From the NCBI GenBank assembly GCA_023459055.1, contig JAEWVR010000011.1, positions 124,001-188,000 on the forward strand: a DNA stretch of 64,000 bases, given 5' to 3'. Under the pieces are notes generated by a model, which ran no database searches, was not told where the DNA came from, and worked only from the letters and a program-made list of their open reading frames with translations. The position numbers and the translations under genes are program-made. This document shows, one piece after another, positions 53,851 to 62,208 of this stretch. Numbering within the stretch: the stretch's first letter is position 1; every line of letters starts with the position of its first letter. The stretch comes from Fibrobacterota bacterium. Its GTDB lineage: Bacteria; Fibrobacterota; Chitinivibrionia; Chitinivibrionales; Chitinispirillaceae.

Positions 53851-55620
53851 ATGAAGATTATTGTTGCAAAAACTGCAGGTTTCTGTATGGGTGTAAAACG
53901 GGCTGTTGACCTTGCCCTTGAACATTCAGGCAAAGAATCGCATGGGATTCAGACATTAGGACCGCTTATTCATAATAAACAGACCCTTGAAGTCCTTAAA
54001 CAGCGGGGCGTAACAACACTTGATGAGAACAAACCCACAACCGGGAAAGCTACTTTACTCGTAAGAGCACATGGCATACCGCCTGAAATGCAGAAAAAAT
54101 ACAGCACTCAGGGGCATACGATCATTGATGGAACTTGTCCTAAAGTAAAGACTGTACATAAAGTAATTGAACGATTCAGGGAACAGGGTTTTTCAATAGT
54201 TATTACCGGCGATGAAGGGCATGCGGAGGTTATCGGACTTATGGGTTATGCAGGGGAATCCGGGTACCTAGTCCAGACCGTTGACGACATCGCTAAATTA
54301 CCGGATTTTGACAAAGTGTGTCTGGTCTCCCAGACAACGTTTGACCGGATCCTCTTTGACACCATCGCAGATGCCGTACGGAAAAGGTTTACATCAAGCG
54401 AGGTTGTCATTAAAAAAACGATCTGTGCAGCCACTGATCAACGTCAGGCGGAAACAGAAGAGCTGGCAGAACAGGTTGATGCACTTATTGTTGTAGGGGG
54501 AAAGAACAGTGCTAACACCCAGAGGCTTGCGAAAATCGGAACAGATTGCGGTAAAATAACGCAACACGTCGAAACAGAAGATGAAATCAATTGGGATTCA
54601 ATCTCACAATGTAAAACAATAGGTATCACTGCAGGCGCGTCAACGCCAACCTGGATGATAAAACGGGTGCATGATTATATTCAGTTCATGTCACAAACCC
54701 GCAGAAGAAGCATTAAGAATGTACTGCTGTATATACTTGACATTTTCGCAAACATGAACATCTTTGTTTCACTTGGTGCTGTTGCCGTATACTATGCATC
54801 GTGCTATCTTCAGGGATTTGATTTTAACCTGACCGGTGGATTGATCGCATTTACCTATTTTCTCTCAATGTATCTCTGGAACAGTCTTGCAAGCATCGAA
54901 AAAACGCAGCATCATGGAATAAGCCGGTATCATTTTTATCATGCCCATAAGCGAATATTTTACACCATTGTTACTTTTGTAATTTTACTCACGCTGGGAT
55001 TCTGTGCATTCTATTCGTTAAACCTTTTCTACCTTATGCTGTTTGCAACACTTGCGGGACTGGCTTACCATATGTCAATTCTCCCTTCGTTTTTACAACA
55101 TATACTGCCTTACAAAACACTAAAAGATATCCCGACATCACGTGAGCTTTTTATTGCTCTTGCATGGTCCACAGTTCTTACGTTCATGCCCCAGGTACTC
55201 GCAAATACTTTTACTATTGACATTTTGAGCATTGCCCTTTTTGCATGGATTTTTACCATTGCTTATTTACGGTCACTCATTTTTGATCTCCGCGATATTG
55301 AGGGCGACCGGATAATGGGACGTGAAACACTTATAACCATCATAGGCGAGAAACGGGCCCGAAAAGTCATGCTTCTGATGATCTGGATCTGCCTTGCAGC
55401 ACTGCTCATTGTGCCATCAGTACTTGGTCTTAGTGTTTACAAAAGTACAAAAGCGATACAGTTCTTTTTCCAGATACCGGTACTTTTCTATACTTTTGTC
55501 TTTATACGGTGGAACTCAAATATTGGTCAGAAACGTAATACACTGTTTATAATGCTGACTGACGGGATGTTTTATCTGATGGCACTTGGTGCAGTGACGG
55601 CTGATTTTTTCCTCAGGTAA
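53851..55620 (+). CDS. Fusion of IspH (HMBPP reductase) and a UbiA-family prenyltransferase-like membrane domain
   Basis: Residues 1-275 are IspH, the last MEP-pathway enzyme, reducing HMBPP to IPP and DMAPP. The [4Fe-4S] ligands Cys12 (GFCMGVKRA), Cys96 (DGTCPKV) and Cys192 (ICAATDQRQ) are intact, as are GDEGHAEV and the late SxNxxx-type GGKNSANTQRL. Residues 290-589 contain about eight membrane helices of UbiA type. The second Asp motif is clear (DLRDIEGD, 479-486) and followed by GRETL. The first, normally N-D-x-x-D-x-x-x-D, reads NSLASIEK (344-351) and lacks the Asp residues. AGGAGCG precedes the ATG at 53851. Neighbours are ABC genes on the other strand; no quinone genes are seen. Confidence 0.9.
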   Translation: MKIIVAKTAGFCMGVKRAVDLALEHSGKESHGIQTLGPLIHNKQTLEVLKQRGVTTLDENKPTTGKATLLVRAHGIPPEMQKKYSTQGHTIIDGTCPKVKTVHKVIERFREQGFSIVITGDEGHAEVIGLMGYAGESGYLVQTVDDIAKLPDFDKVCLVSQTTFDRILFDTIADAVRKRFTSSEVVIKKTICAATDQRQAETEELAEQVDALIVVGGKNSANTQRLAKIGTDCGKITQHVETEDEINWDSISQCKTIGITAGASTPTWMIKRVHDYIQFMSQTRRRSIKNVLLYILDIFANMNIFVSLGAVAVYYASCYLQGFDFNLTGGLIAFTYFLSMYLWNSLASIEKTQHHGISRYHFYHAHKRIFYTIVTFVILLTLGFCAFYSLNLFYLMLFATLAGLAYHMSILPSFLQHILPYKTLKDIPTSRELFIALAWSTVLTFMPQVLANTFTIDILSIALFAWIFTIAYLRSLIFDLRDIEGDRIMGRETLITIIGEKRARKVMLLMIWICLAALLIVPSVLGLSVYKSTKAIQFFFQIPVLFYTFVFIRWNSNIGQKRNTLFIMLTDGMFYLMALGAVTADFFLR

Positions 55621-55682
55621 GTGCAACAATAATTATTCAGTAAATGATAAATGTGTAAACTACCTGAGGTATATTTCTGTAT

Positions 55683-56408
55683 TCAGTTTGGTATACCCGA
55701 ACCCGATACAAACCTGACAAAAACATCCTCGAGCGACTCACCATCCTTAACAAGATTTTCTATTGTATCCTTTACAACAATAGAACCCTTATTCATAATC
55801 GCTGCTGATGAGCAGATACGTTCTACTTCGGAAAGGATATGAGAATTCAGAAGAATTGTAACCTTATCAACTTTCAGACGTTCAAGAATCAAACGGAACT
55901 CCCGCATGCCAATCGGATCAAGTCCATTTGTGGGTTCATCAAGAATAAGCAGTTTTGGCGTATTTAGCAGTGATGCAGCAAGACCAATGCGCTGAAACAT
56001 TCCCTTTGAGTAATTCGCGGATCTTTCATTTGCGCGTTCCTTCATACCGGTGATCTCAAGCACATTGTCAATCGCTTTATCTGCCTCCCCTTTAGTCATC
56101 TGAAACAGTTCAGCGTTTCTTTTCAGGAACTCCCGTCCACTTAAAAATGGCGGAATCCTTAAATTTTCGGGTAGATAGCCAATACCCCTGCGTGCTTCAA
56201 TATCTGAACAGGATATGCCGTTGATACTTGCAGTACCATCATCCTGTTTTGTGAACCCGAGCAGAATGCGGATTATTGATGTCTTACCGGCTCCATTAGG
56301 TCCAAGCAGCGCAAACGACTCACCACCCTCAATGTCAAGAGATACATTGTTAAGTGCCGTGATTTTTCCAAATTTTTTTACAATCGATTTTAAAGAGATG
56401 ATACTCAT
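55683..56408 (-). CDS. ABC transporter ATP-binding protein (no adjacent permease)
   Basis: A 241-aa ATPase: Walker A GPNGAGKT, signature YSKGMFQRIGLA (degenerate at LSGGQ, normal for the NatA/CcmA-like group), Walker B LLILDEPTNGLD, H-loop NSHIL. It starts one base into the end of the protease gene, so it belongs to the thioesterase-HAD-protease operon. No membrane partner lies downstream, since the ispH fusion converges; the partner must be elsewhere. Confidence 0.88.
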   Translation of the reverse strand: MSIISLKSIVKKFGKITALNNVSLDIEGGESFALLGPNGAGKTSIIRILLGFTKQDDGTASINGISCSDIEARRGIGYLPENLRIPPFLSGREFLKRNAELFQMTKGEADKAIDNVLEITGMKERANERSANYSKGMFQRIGLAASLLNTPKLLILDEPTNGLDPIGMREFRLILERLKVDKVTILLNSHILSEVERICSSAAIMNKGSIVVKDTIENLVKDGESLEDVFVRFVSGSGIPN

Positions 56409-57730
56409 TATAATTCCGTTTCTTCTATCAGAACATCATTGAGAGGTTTTACAAGCAGTTCATCAGGTGATTCATACCGGAGAGAAACGTATCCCTTTTT
56501 AGCAAGAATTGGTCCATTAATAATTTCGACAGCCTTATTCAATGCATCTTTTGAACTCGTCAGAATATCCGGAACTATCCCTTTTCCATGATACGAAGTG
56601 CCATCACGACGTACAAACATCTGAGATGTCACTTTTGCCTGAACAGAATCGGGACCGAGTAATATACTCTGTCCTACCCCTTTACCAAATGTTACTGTTC
56701 CGATAAGTGTAATATCAGGTCGGGATGCCTTCAATCCGGCAATAACAATCTCCGATGCACTTGCGCTATTGGAGTCGCATAGAATAACAATTTTCTTGTA
56801 TAGTAAATCAGGTGTACCATCAGCCAGATATGCGCTTTTTTCGGTCATATAGGCATTTGTGCTTTGAAAAAATTTTCTACATGTCATACTTACAAGTGTA
56901 TCTCCTGCAGGTACAAAATGAGACGCAACATCAACACAATGCGAAATACGTCCGCCACCATTCCCACGTAAATCAAGTATAATATTTTGAGCCCGGATGG
57001 AACGATTCACCGCAGAAGAAAATTCTGCAGCAGTTCCACCCTCCGTAATGGTAGATGGTAAAAATGATGTTATCGCGATATGCACTGTGGTAGAATTCAA
57101 GGAATCTGTAAACACTGTTGGAGCAAGATACTCACCCTTGCTGAGCGTAAAGTCGAACAGCCCGGTTGACCTTCTCACTTTTAATACAGTGGGAACACCT
57201 GCACTAATTGACTTCAGAATAACTTTCAATGAATCGTAGCTTATGCCGATAACATCAATACCCTTAACTGCAACAAGTGTGTCAAGATCCTTTAAACCCG
57301 CTGATGCAGCCGGAGATCCTGCGAAAACATTTTTAATCAGGAATCCTCGATTTGTTGAATCGATATTAAAGCGTAAACCGAAACCGCTTGATGATGTTGT
57401 TTGGGATTTTCTAAATATTCGGGCATTTTCGACATTGTAATAGATGGTATACTTGTCGTTAACCGAACTGTAAAGTGATTCCGGACAGGAAAATGCATAG
57501 AGATCCGATGGCAACCGGTCTCCATAAATCAAATACTGTTCCAGCCGCTGCGCTGCGAACGTGTAGTATGTATCTGTAATGTTACTATTAGTAATTGTAT
57601 CATGTATCGTTATTGTATCATGAATGATCACCGGATCAGGTATGATCACAGAAACCGGCTCATCATTACAGTTTGTCAAAAAAAGAATCAGTATACCTGC
57701 CATGCATGCACAATATTTTACCAGGTTCAT
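56408..57730 (-). CDS. S41 family C-terminal processing peptidase, lipoprotein
   Basis: A 440-aa envelope protease. Lipoprotein signal with lipobox LTNC (Cys21), a Thr/Ile-rich spacer, a PDZ domain (about 118-190, GFLIKNVFAGSPAASAGLKD), and a tail-specific protease domain (about 210-400) with DLRGNGGG, the Ser motif NSASASE (321-327) and Lys350 (TFGKG) as the Ser-Lys dyad. It trims or degrades periplasmic proteins. Start and stop overlap both neighbours, so it is translationally coupled within the operon. Confidence 0.9.
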   Translation of the reverse strand: MNLVKYCACMAGILILFLTNCNDEPVSVIIPDPVIIHDTITIHDTITNSNITDTYYTFAAQRLEQYLIYGDRLPSDLYAFSCPESLYSSVNDKYTIYYNVENARIFRKSQTTSSSGFGLRFNIDSTNRGFLIKNVFAGSPAASAGLKDLDTLVAVKGIDVIGISYDSLKVILKSISAGVPTVLKVRRSTGLFDFTLSKGEYLAPTVFTDSLNSTTVHIAITSFLPSTITEGGTAAEFSSAVNRSIRAQNIILDLRGNGGGRISHCVDVASHFVPAGDTLVSMTCRKFFQSTNAYMTEKSAYLADGTPDLLYKKIVILCDSNSASASEIVIAGLKASRPDITLIGTVTFGKGVGQSILLGPDSVQAKVTSQMFVRRDGTSYHGKGIVPDILTSSKDALNKAVEIINGPILAKKGYVSLRYESPDELLVKPLNDVLIEETEL

Positions 57731-58365
57731 ATAATCAAATCTCCCATCGTGTTAATAAACCATGTCGGATTCTTTTTAAGCGAAGCATGATTATTGACAC
57801 TCCAATTTACAAACGCAGTATCAATTCCGGCATTTGTTCCGCACTCTATATCAAATGTAGCATCACCAACAAAAAGTGATTCGCGTTTTTGAGCGTTCAA
57901 TTCCTCCAGTGCCTTTATCGCAGGTTCAGGATCCGGCTTGTGACACTTAGTTGACTCAGGAGAAATAATTACATCAAAATAGTCATAAATTCCTGTATCC
58001 CGTAGATAGACATCAAGCGAATTTCTGAACCTGGATGTAACAATCGCAAGTTTTTTTCCATTACTCTTTAATTTGTCAAGTGTATTCAAAACACCTGGAA
58101 ACAGTTTAAGGTACTGACTGTAAACTGACATCTGGTAATCCATGTGAATTGTACGATACCTGTCATATTCCGCATCGTCAAGTTTGCCGAAATAGACCGT
58201 CATCTGATCCCGTAGTGTCAATCCGATATGTTTAAGTGCCGCTTCCCGGCCGATCGGTCCATGTCCTATTATTTCAGCTGTATTCTCAAAACACCGCCAG
58301 ATCAACTCTGTAGTATCAATCAGCGTCCCGTCTGCATCAAAGAGATAGTACATATAATCACGCAT
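57727..58365 (-). CDS. HAD-superfamily phosphatase (Gph/PpaX-like)
   Basis: A 212-aa HAD subfamily IA protein. Motif I DADGTLIDT, motif II IVTSRFR, motif III Lys in KCHKPDPEP, motif IV GDATFDIECGTNAG. A four-helix cap domain inserts between I and II. Substrates could be phosphoglycolate, pyrophosphate or nucleotides. ATGA overlap with the protease gene. Confidence 0.88.
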   Translation of the reverse strand: MRDYMYYLFDADGTLIDTTELIWRCFENTAEIIGHGPIGREAALKHIGLTLRDQMTVYFGKLDDAEYDRYRTIHMDYQMSVYSQYLKLFPGVLNTLDKLKSNGKKLAIVTSRFRNSLDVYLRDTGIYDYFDVIISPESTKCHKPDPEPAIKALEELNAQKRESLFVGDATFDIECGTNAGIDTAFVNWSVNNHASLKKNPTWFINTMGDLII

Positions 58366-58401
58366 ATTCCCCCCTCGATAATCCTTCCTGCAAAAGAACC
58401 G

Positions 58402-58824
58402 TTAATTCCGGTTACCAATTATAAAATGCCGCATCTTTTCTGCATATTTTTCAGGAGCCGGAACAATCTGACGTGTCTGGCTATCCATAAATGCGATACC
58501 ACTCGTTGCACGCAACAATAGTTCCTTTCCTCTCCGAATCTTATAACCCAACACAAGCCTGAACTCATCCATTGACGTTATAAAAACGCTAACAACTAAA
58601 TTATCAAGAAGTTGAGCTGTTTTTTTAAAACGAAGATCAAGACTGAACAGAACAATATTCATGTTCTCGGGATGAAGATCGAATCCCAGATCTGTAAGGA
58701 AATGCACCCGTGCCCGCTCGAGATAAGCCACAAATTTTGTGTGATGCACAATTTTGTAGGAGTCTACATCCTCGAACTCTACAGTAAGCGGGAACTCATA
58801 CTCTTTTTTTGAATAATCTACCAT
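58402..58824 (-). CDS. Acyl-CoA thioesterase (YbgC/4HBT hotdog fold)
   Basis: A 140-aa hotdog protein. The start FPLTVEFEDVDSYKIVHHTKF has the family's D-x-D-x-x-x-x-V-x-x-x-x-Y layout (His for the usual Tyr/Asn), followed by YLERAR. It hydrolyses short or aromatic acyl-CoA. Gene order with HAD suggests a shared transcript; a role with the envelope protease is not evident. Confidence 0.85.
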   Translation of the reverse strand: MVDYSKKEYEFPLTVEFEDVDSYKIVHHTKFVAYLERARVHFLTDLGFDLHPENMNIVLFSLDLRFKKTAQLLDNLVVSVFITSMDEFRLVLGYKIRRGKELLLRATSGIAFMDSQTRQIVPAPEKYAEKMRHFIIGNRN

Positions 58825-59051
58825 TGTAGTGCCAGAAAATTGAAATGAATAACAACAATTACGTACCCTGCGTTTATGTAACTATTACAAAATAATCTAT
58901 TACCTGATAGAAATCATACTTAATAAATGATCCATGCGAGACGAGTTTTAAATTTCCTTTCCTTAAAACAAAACGTATTTTATAGATATATTCGAAATAA
59001 AATCGGGATTCACTTCTGAATCTACATAGCTTTTATCAAGGACTTTACAAA

Positions 59052-59666
59052 ATGATCGCTATTGTCGATTATGAGGCCGGAAACCTTACTTCCGTAAAGC
59101 GTGCACTGGATTATCTGGGGCTTGAAAATATCATTACTCCTGATCCATCAGTGATTACCAGTGCAGAGCGGGTGATCTTTCCAGGTGTCGGACACGCGGC
59201 ATCAGCCATGAAGACACTACTTGAACGCAAACTTGACAAAGCACTGCATGATGCATTTGCAAAGGGAATTCCCATACTTGGCATCTGCCTTGGCACACAG
59301 ATCATCCTTTCCAGATCAGAGGAAGGTGATACACAATGCCTGGGTCTCCTTGACGGGTTCTGCCCAAAGTTCAAACTGAGTAATCCACTTCTGAAGATTC
59401 CTCATATCGGATGGAACTCTGTAACTTATCGTAAAGAACATCCTGTACTTGATGGGATTGCACAAAATGATGAGTTTTATTTTGTACACTCTTACTACCC
59501 TGTACCATCCGATGCTGATTGTATTATCGCGACAGCAGAATACGAGATCGAATTTCCCGTTATTCTTGGAAAAAACAATCTGATCGCGACACAGTTTCAC
59601 CCTGAAAAAAGCGGACCTTCAGGTCTACGTCTTCTTTCAAACTTCTCGAAATGGAATGGAAAATAA
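59052..59666 (+). CDS. hisH: Imidazole glycerol phosphate synthase, glutamine amidotransferase subunit
   Basis: Class I glutaminase of 204 aa that feeds ammonia to HisF. The nucleophile is Cys79 in LGICLGTQ, and the His-Glu pair is in QFHPEKSG. The start IVDYEAGNLTSVKRAL is family-typical. Its TAA is directly followed by the hisF ATG. Only hisH and hisF are here; the rest of the histidine pathway must be elsewhere. Confidence 0.95.
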   Translation: MIAIVDYEAGNLTSVKRALDYLGLENIITPDPSVITSAERVIFPGVGHAASAMKTLLERKLDKALHDAFAKGIPILGICLGTQIILSRSEEGDTQCLGLLDGFCPKFKLSNPLLKIPHIGWNSVTYRKEHPVLDGIAQNDEFYFVHSYYPVPSDADCIIATAEYEIEFPVILGKNNLIATQFHPEKSGPSGLRLLSNFSKWNGK

Positions 59667-60443
59667 ATGCTGAGTAAGAGAATTATTTCATGCCTTGATG
59701 TACGGGACGGGAAACTTGCAAAAAGTGTAAAGTTTGTCAATACTGTCGATATTGGTGATCCTGTAGTGACAGCAAAGAAGTATTACGATGAGGGTATTGA
59801 CGAACTTGTGTTCTATGATATCACTGCGTCAAGTGATAACCGTAATATCATGATTGATGTAGTCAGCCGTGTTGCATCAACAATTTTCATCCCGTTTTCT
59901 GTTGGAGGCGGCCTTCGAACTGTACAGGATTGTACAAAAGTACGCATGGCCGGAGCAGAAAAAATAAATGTAAATACTGCTGCAGTTGCAAATCCGTCAC
60001 TTATTTCTGAGGCATCACTTGCACTTGGTGCCCAGGCAGTTGTTTTGTCAATGGATGTTCTTAAAACCGGTGTATCGGAGAAAATTCCATCCGGCTACGA
60101 AATTGTCACGCATGGCGGAAGAAATAAAACTGGTCTTGACGCAATAGAATGGGCGAAAACAGGAGAACAACTTGGTGCCGGTGAACTTGTCGTCAATTCA
60201 ATTGACGCAGATGGTACAAAAGAAGGATACGAAATCAATCTGACACGAATGATCGCCCAGGCTGTAACAATTCCTGTAATTGCAAGCGGTGGCGGTGGCA
60301 AACCGGAACACCTCTACGATGTACTTACTGAAGGCCATGCTGACGCTGCACTTGTTGCATCAATGCTTCACTATGGCGAGTATACAATACGGGAAATTAA
60401 GGAGTATCTTCACACTAGAGGAATAAAAGTCCGGAGGACATAA
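59667..60443 (+). CDS. hisF: Imidazole glycerol phosphate synthase, cyclase subunit
   Basis: A (beta/alpha)8 barrel of 258 aa that closes the imidazole ring and releases AICAR. The catalytic Asp11 is in IISCLDVRDGK and the second in LSMDVLKT. Full-length HisF motifs follow: DITASSDNR, PFSVGGGLRTVQD, THGGRNKTGLDAIEWA, IASGGGGKPEHLYD. The canonical sequence argues for true histidine synthesis rather than the O-antigen amidination paralogues. Confidence 0.95.
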   Translation: MLSKRIISCLDVRDGKLAKSVKFVNTVDIGDPVVTAKKYYDEGIDELVFYDITASSDNRNIMIDVVSRVASTIFIPFSVGGGLRTVQDCTKVRMAGAEKINVNTAAVANPSLISEASLALGAQAVVLSMDVLKTGVSEKIPSGYEIVTHGGRNKTGLDAIEWAKTGEQLGAGELVVNSIDADGTKEGYEINLTRMIAQAVTIPVIASGGGGKPEHLYDVLTEGHADAALVASMLHYGEYTIREIKEYLHTRGIKVRRT

Positions 60444-60501
60444 TTAGTGTCTCATGGGTCTCGGGAAATTTTTTATTTCTTTTTTAATGGCACACAATTC
60501 A

Positions 60502-60521
60502 GGGCGAATAATAATTCGCCC
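60502..60521. terminator. 8-bp hairpin between hisF and the convergent repeat-protein gene
   Basis: GGGCGAAT (60502-60509), loop AATA, ATTCGCCC (60514-60521). No T run on either side. Confidence 0.45.
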
Positions 60522-60528
60522 CTGCTTG

Positions 60529-61773
60529 TTACTCTTCCACAACTTTCTTTTTGCGTCCGGGCTTTTTCTTTGCAGGTTTCGGTTCATCCTCTTCATCTTC
60601 TTCAATTTTGGAAGCCGCTTTTTTACGGACGATTTTCTTTACAGGTGCATCAGCATCCGGTGCTGCCTCAGCAAGTGATGCATCAGGATTTACCACTGAT
60701 GGCGCAGCTGATGGAACTACACCCGGATTTTTCATGATACGCTGTAAGAGCTGAGGACGGAGTTCGCCGTACATCTCTTTATATTTCAGTTCAGTCATGA
60801 CTGCATCGGAGATATAGGTTCTTACCTGTTTCTCGTCACCAAGCTCAATCAGATATTGACATGCAAGAAAGCTGATTTCAGGTGCAGGATCCATCACCAT
60901 AAGAAACAATCCGGCTTTATTTCCTGCGCTGTTAAGATCTTCTACTGCGTGACGCCTGTCAACAAGTTTTTCTGTAAATTTATGGGCATTATAAAGCTGT
61001 TTTGTTTTGGCATCCATTTCGATTGCGGTAAGTACATACTGTTCAAGAGAACGGATCCACTTGTTCTTCATCTGAATAATTACCGGATTAAGTCCGCTAA
61101 GATACAATGGATCTTTATTTCTGAAAAGAGCAAGTTTAAGTGCGACAAGTGCAAGATTGAGATTTCCGGAACCGATACATGCGAGCGCATGTGCCCGAAG
61201 CGAATCAATAGTCTCAAAAAGAGGACGACGAACAAGCGACGCTGCCTGGTAGACCATCAGCTTTAGAACATCATCGGTTGTATAAACTTTAAATGAATCT
61301 GTAGTAATTACATATTCCTTAGGTTTCTTACTTGTCTCGGGAGGCATAAATCCATCAAAAAAACTTTCGTTGTATCCACAAGCTTTAAGGAAATTATAAT
61401 AGCCATGACACTTATCAATATCGTACATTGCTGTACTTTTGCAAATAATAAGAAGCAGTTCAGGATTTGCAGGATCCCAAACAAGCCCTTTCTCTGCAAA
61501 CGTAACAGCACTTTCAAATTTCCCGGTTGCAAGAAACAGCTCTGCAATCATTTTTGATGCGCTAATAACAGTCAACGGATCCCATACCGGTGTCGAAAGC
61601 ATCATTTCAATCAGAACATCCTGTGCTTTTTCTGTATCGCCTGCTTTAATCAGTGACGGTATGATATCTAAATCTCTTCGTCTGCAGCGCACCACATGTG
61701 CATCAAGCGCAGCACTAATTGATATGTCATTACTGCAAAACTTTTTCCAAAGCTGTTCAAACATAGAATTCAT
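60529..61773 (-). CDS. TPR/HEAT-like helical protein with basic KKxGRKKK tail
   Basis: 414 aa. The body (1-340) is built of helix pairs typical of TPR or similar repeats (GDTEKAQDVLIEMM, LFLATGKFESAVTFAEKGLV, GSGNLNLALVALKLAL). The final 50 residues alternate acidic and basic blocks and end in a Lys-rich tail (KKIVRKKAASKIEEDEEDE, KKKPGRKKK) resembling histone-H1-like or AT-hook segments. It may bind nucleic acid or act as a scaffold. The family is not recognised. GAGAGG lies close to the start; a shorter start at the second ATG (61764) is possible. Confidence 0.72.
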   Translation of the reverse strand: MNSMFEQLWKKFCSNDISISAALDAHVVRCRRRDLDIIPSLIKAGDTEKAQDVLIEMMLSTPVWDPLTVISASKMIAELFLATGKFESAVTFAEKGLVWDPANPELLLIICKSTAMYDIDKCHGYYNFLKACGYNESFFDGFMPPETSKKPKEYVITTDSFKVYTTDDVLKLMVYQAASLVRRPLFETIDSLRAHALACIGSGNLNLALVALKLALFRNKDPLYLSGLNPVIIQMKNKWIRSLEQYVLTAIEMDAKTKQLYNAHKFTEKLVDRRHAVEDLNSAGNKAGLFLMVMDPAPEISFLACQYLIELGDEKQVRTYISDAVMTELKYKEMYGELRPQLLQRIMKNPGVVPSAAPSVVNPDASLAEAAPDADAPVKKIVRKKAASKIEEDEEDEPKPAKKKPGRKKKVVEE

Positions 61774-62208
61774 TCGTATTCCTCTCTCATTTCTTTATTA
61801 ACCATTGAAAATAATTAGGAAATTGCACTAATGCCAGAAGTTATGCAAAATGAACAGCTTTTTTTTACAAAACCTGAGTTTCCTGAGTATTTTGTACGGA
61901 TTTCAGAAAAATCGCCTTGATTACGAATTTCAACACGTAACTCTGCCAGCGATTAACAAAATGGCATTTATGAAAATTTGATATTACCCAGTGCAATCCC
62001 ACCTAAATCATATAACAGATCCTGTTATACCTGTTTGATACAACAATGTTTACAATAAGACAAAACGTAATATTGACGAAATACAAAAGGCAGGAGATAT
62101 CGCCAACGCAATCCCCTGCCTGTCATTTTTTATCAATTGGTGAAAGAACACACCCTGAAATCTGCCAGGCAGACCGTTAACCGGTCTCCGGGCAACCGAT
62201 TCAAATAT
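61774..62208. other. Intergenic region with palindrome and bidirectional terminator
   Basis: No credible gene. Holds a near-perfect inverted repeat TATAACAG-ATC-CTGTTATA (62011-62029), a possible operator, and the terminator listed separately. Confidence 0.6.
62088..62127 (-). terminator. Bidirectional intrinsic terminator after the OmpA-family gene
   Basis: AGGCAGG-A-GAT (62088-62098) pairs with ATC-C-CCTGCCT (62111-62121). It is flanked by T-rich tracts on both strands (GTCATTTTTT on plus, TTTTGTATTT on minus). Confidence 0.7.

Noticed and set aside
59052..60443. hisH-hisF as an O-antigen or pseudaminic-acid amidination pair
   Set aside because: HisF has all canonical histidine-pathway motifs and no sugar-modification genes are nearby.
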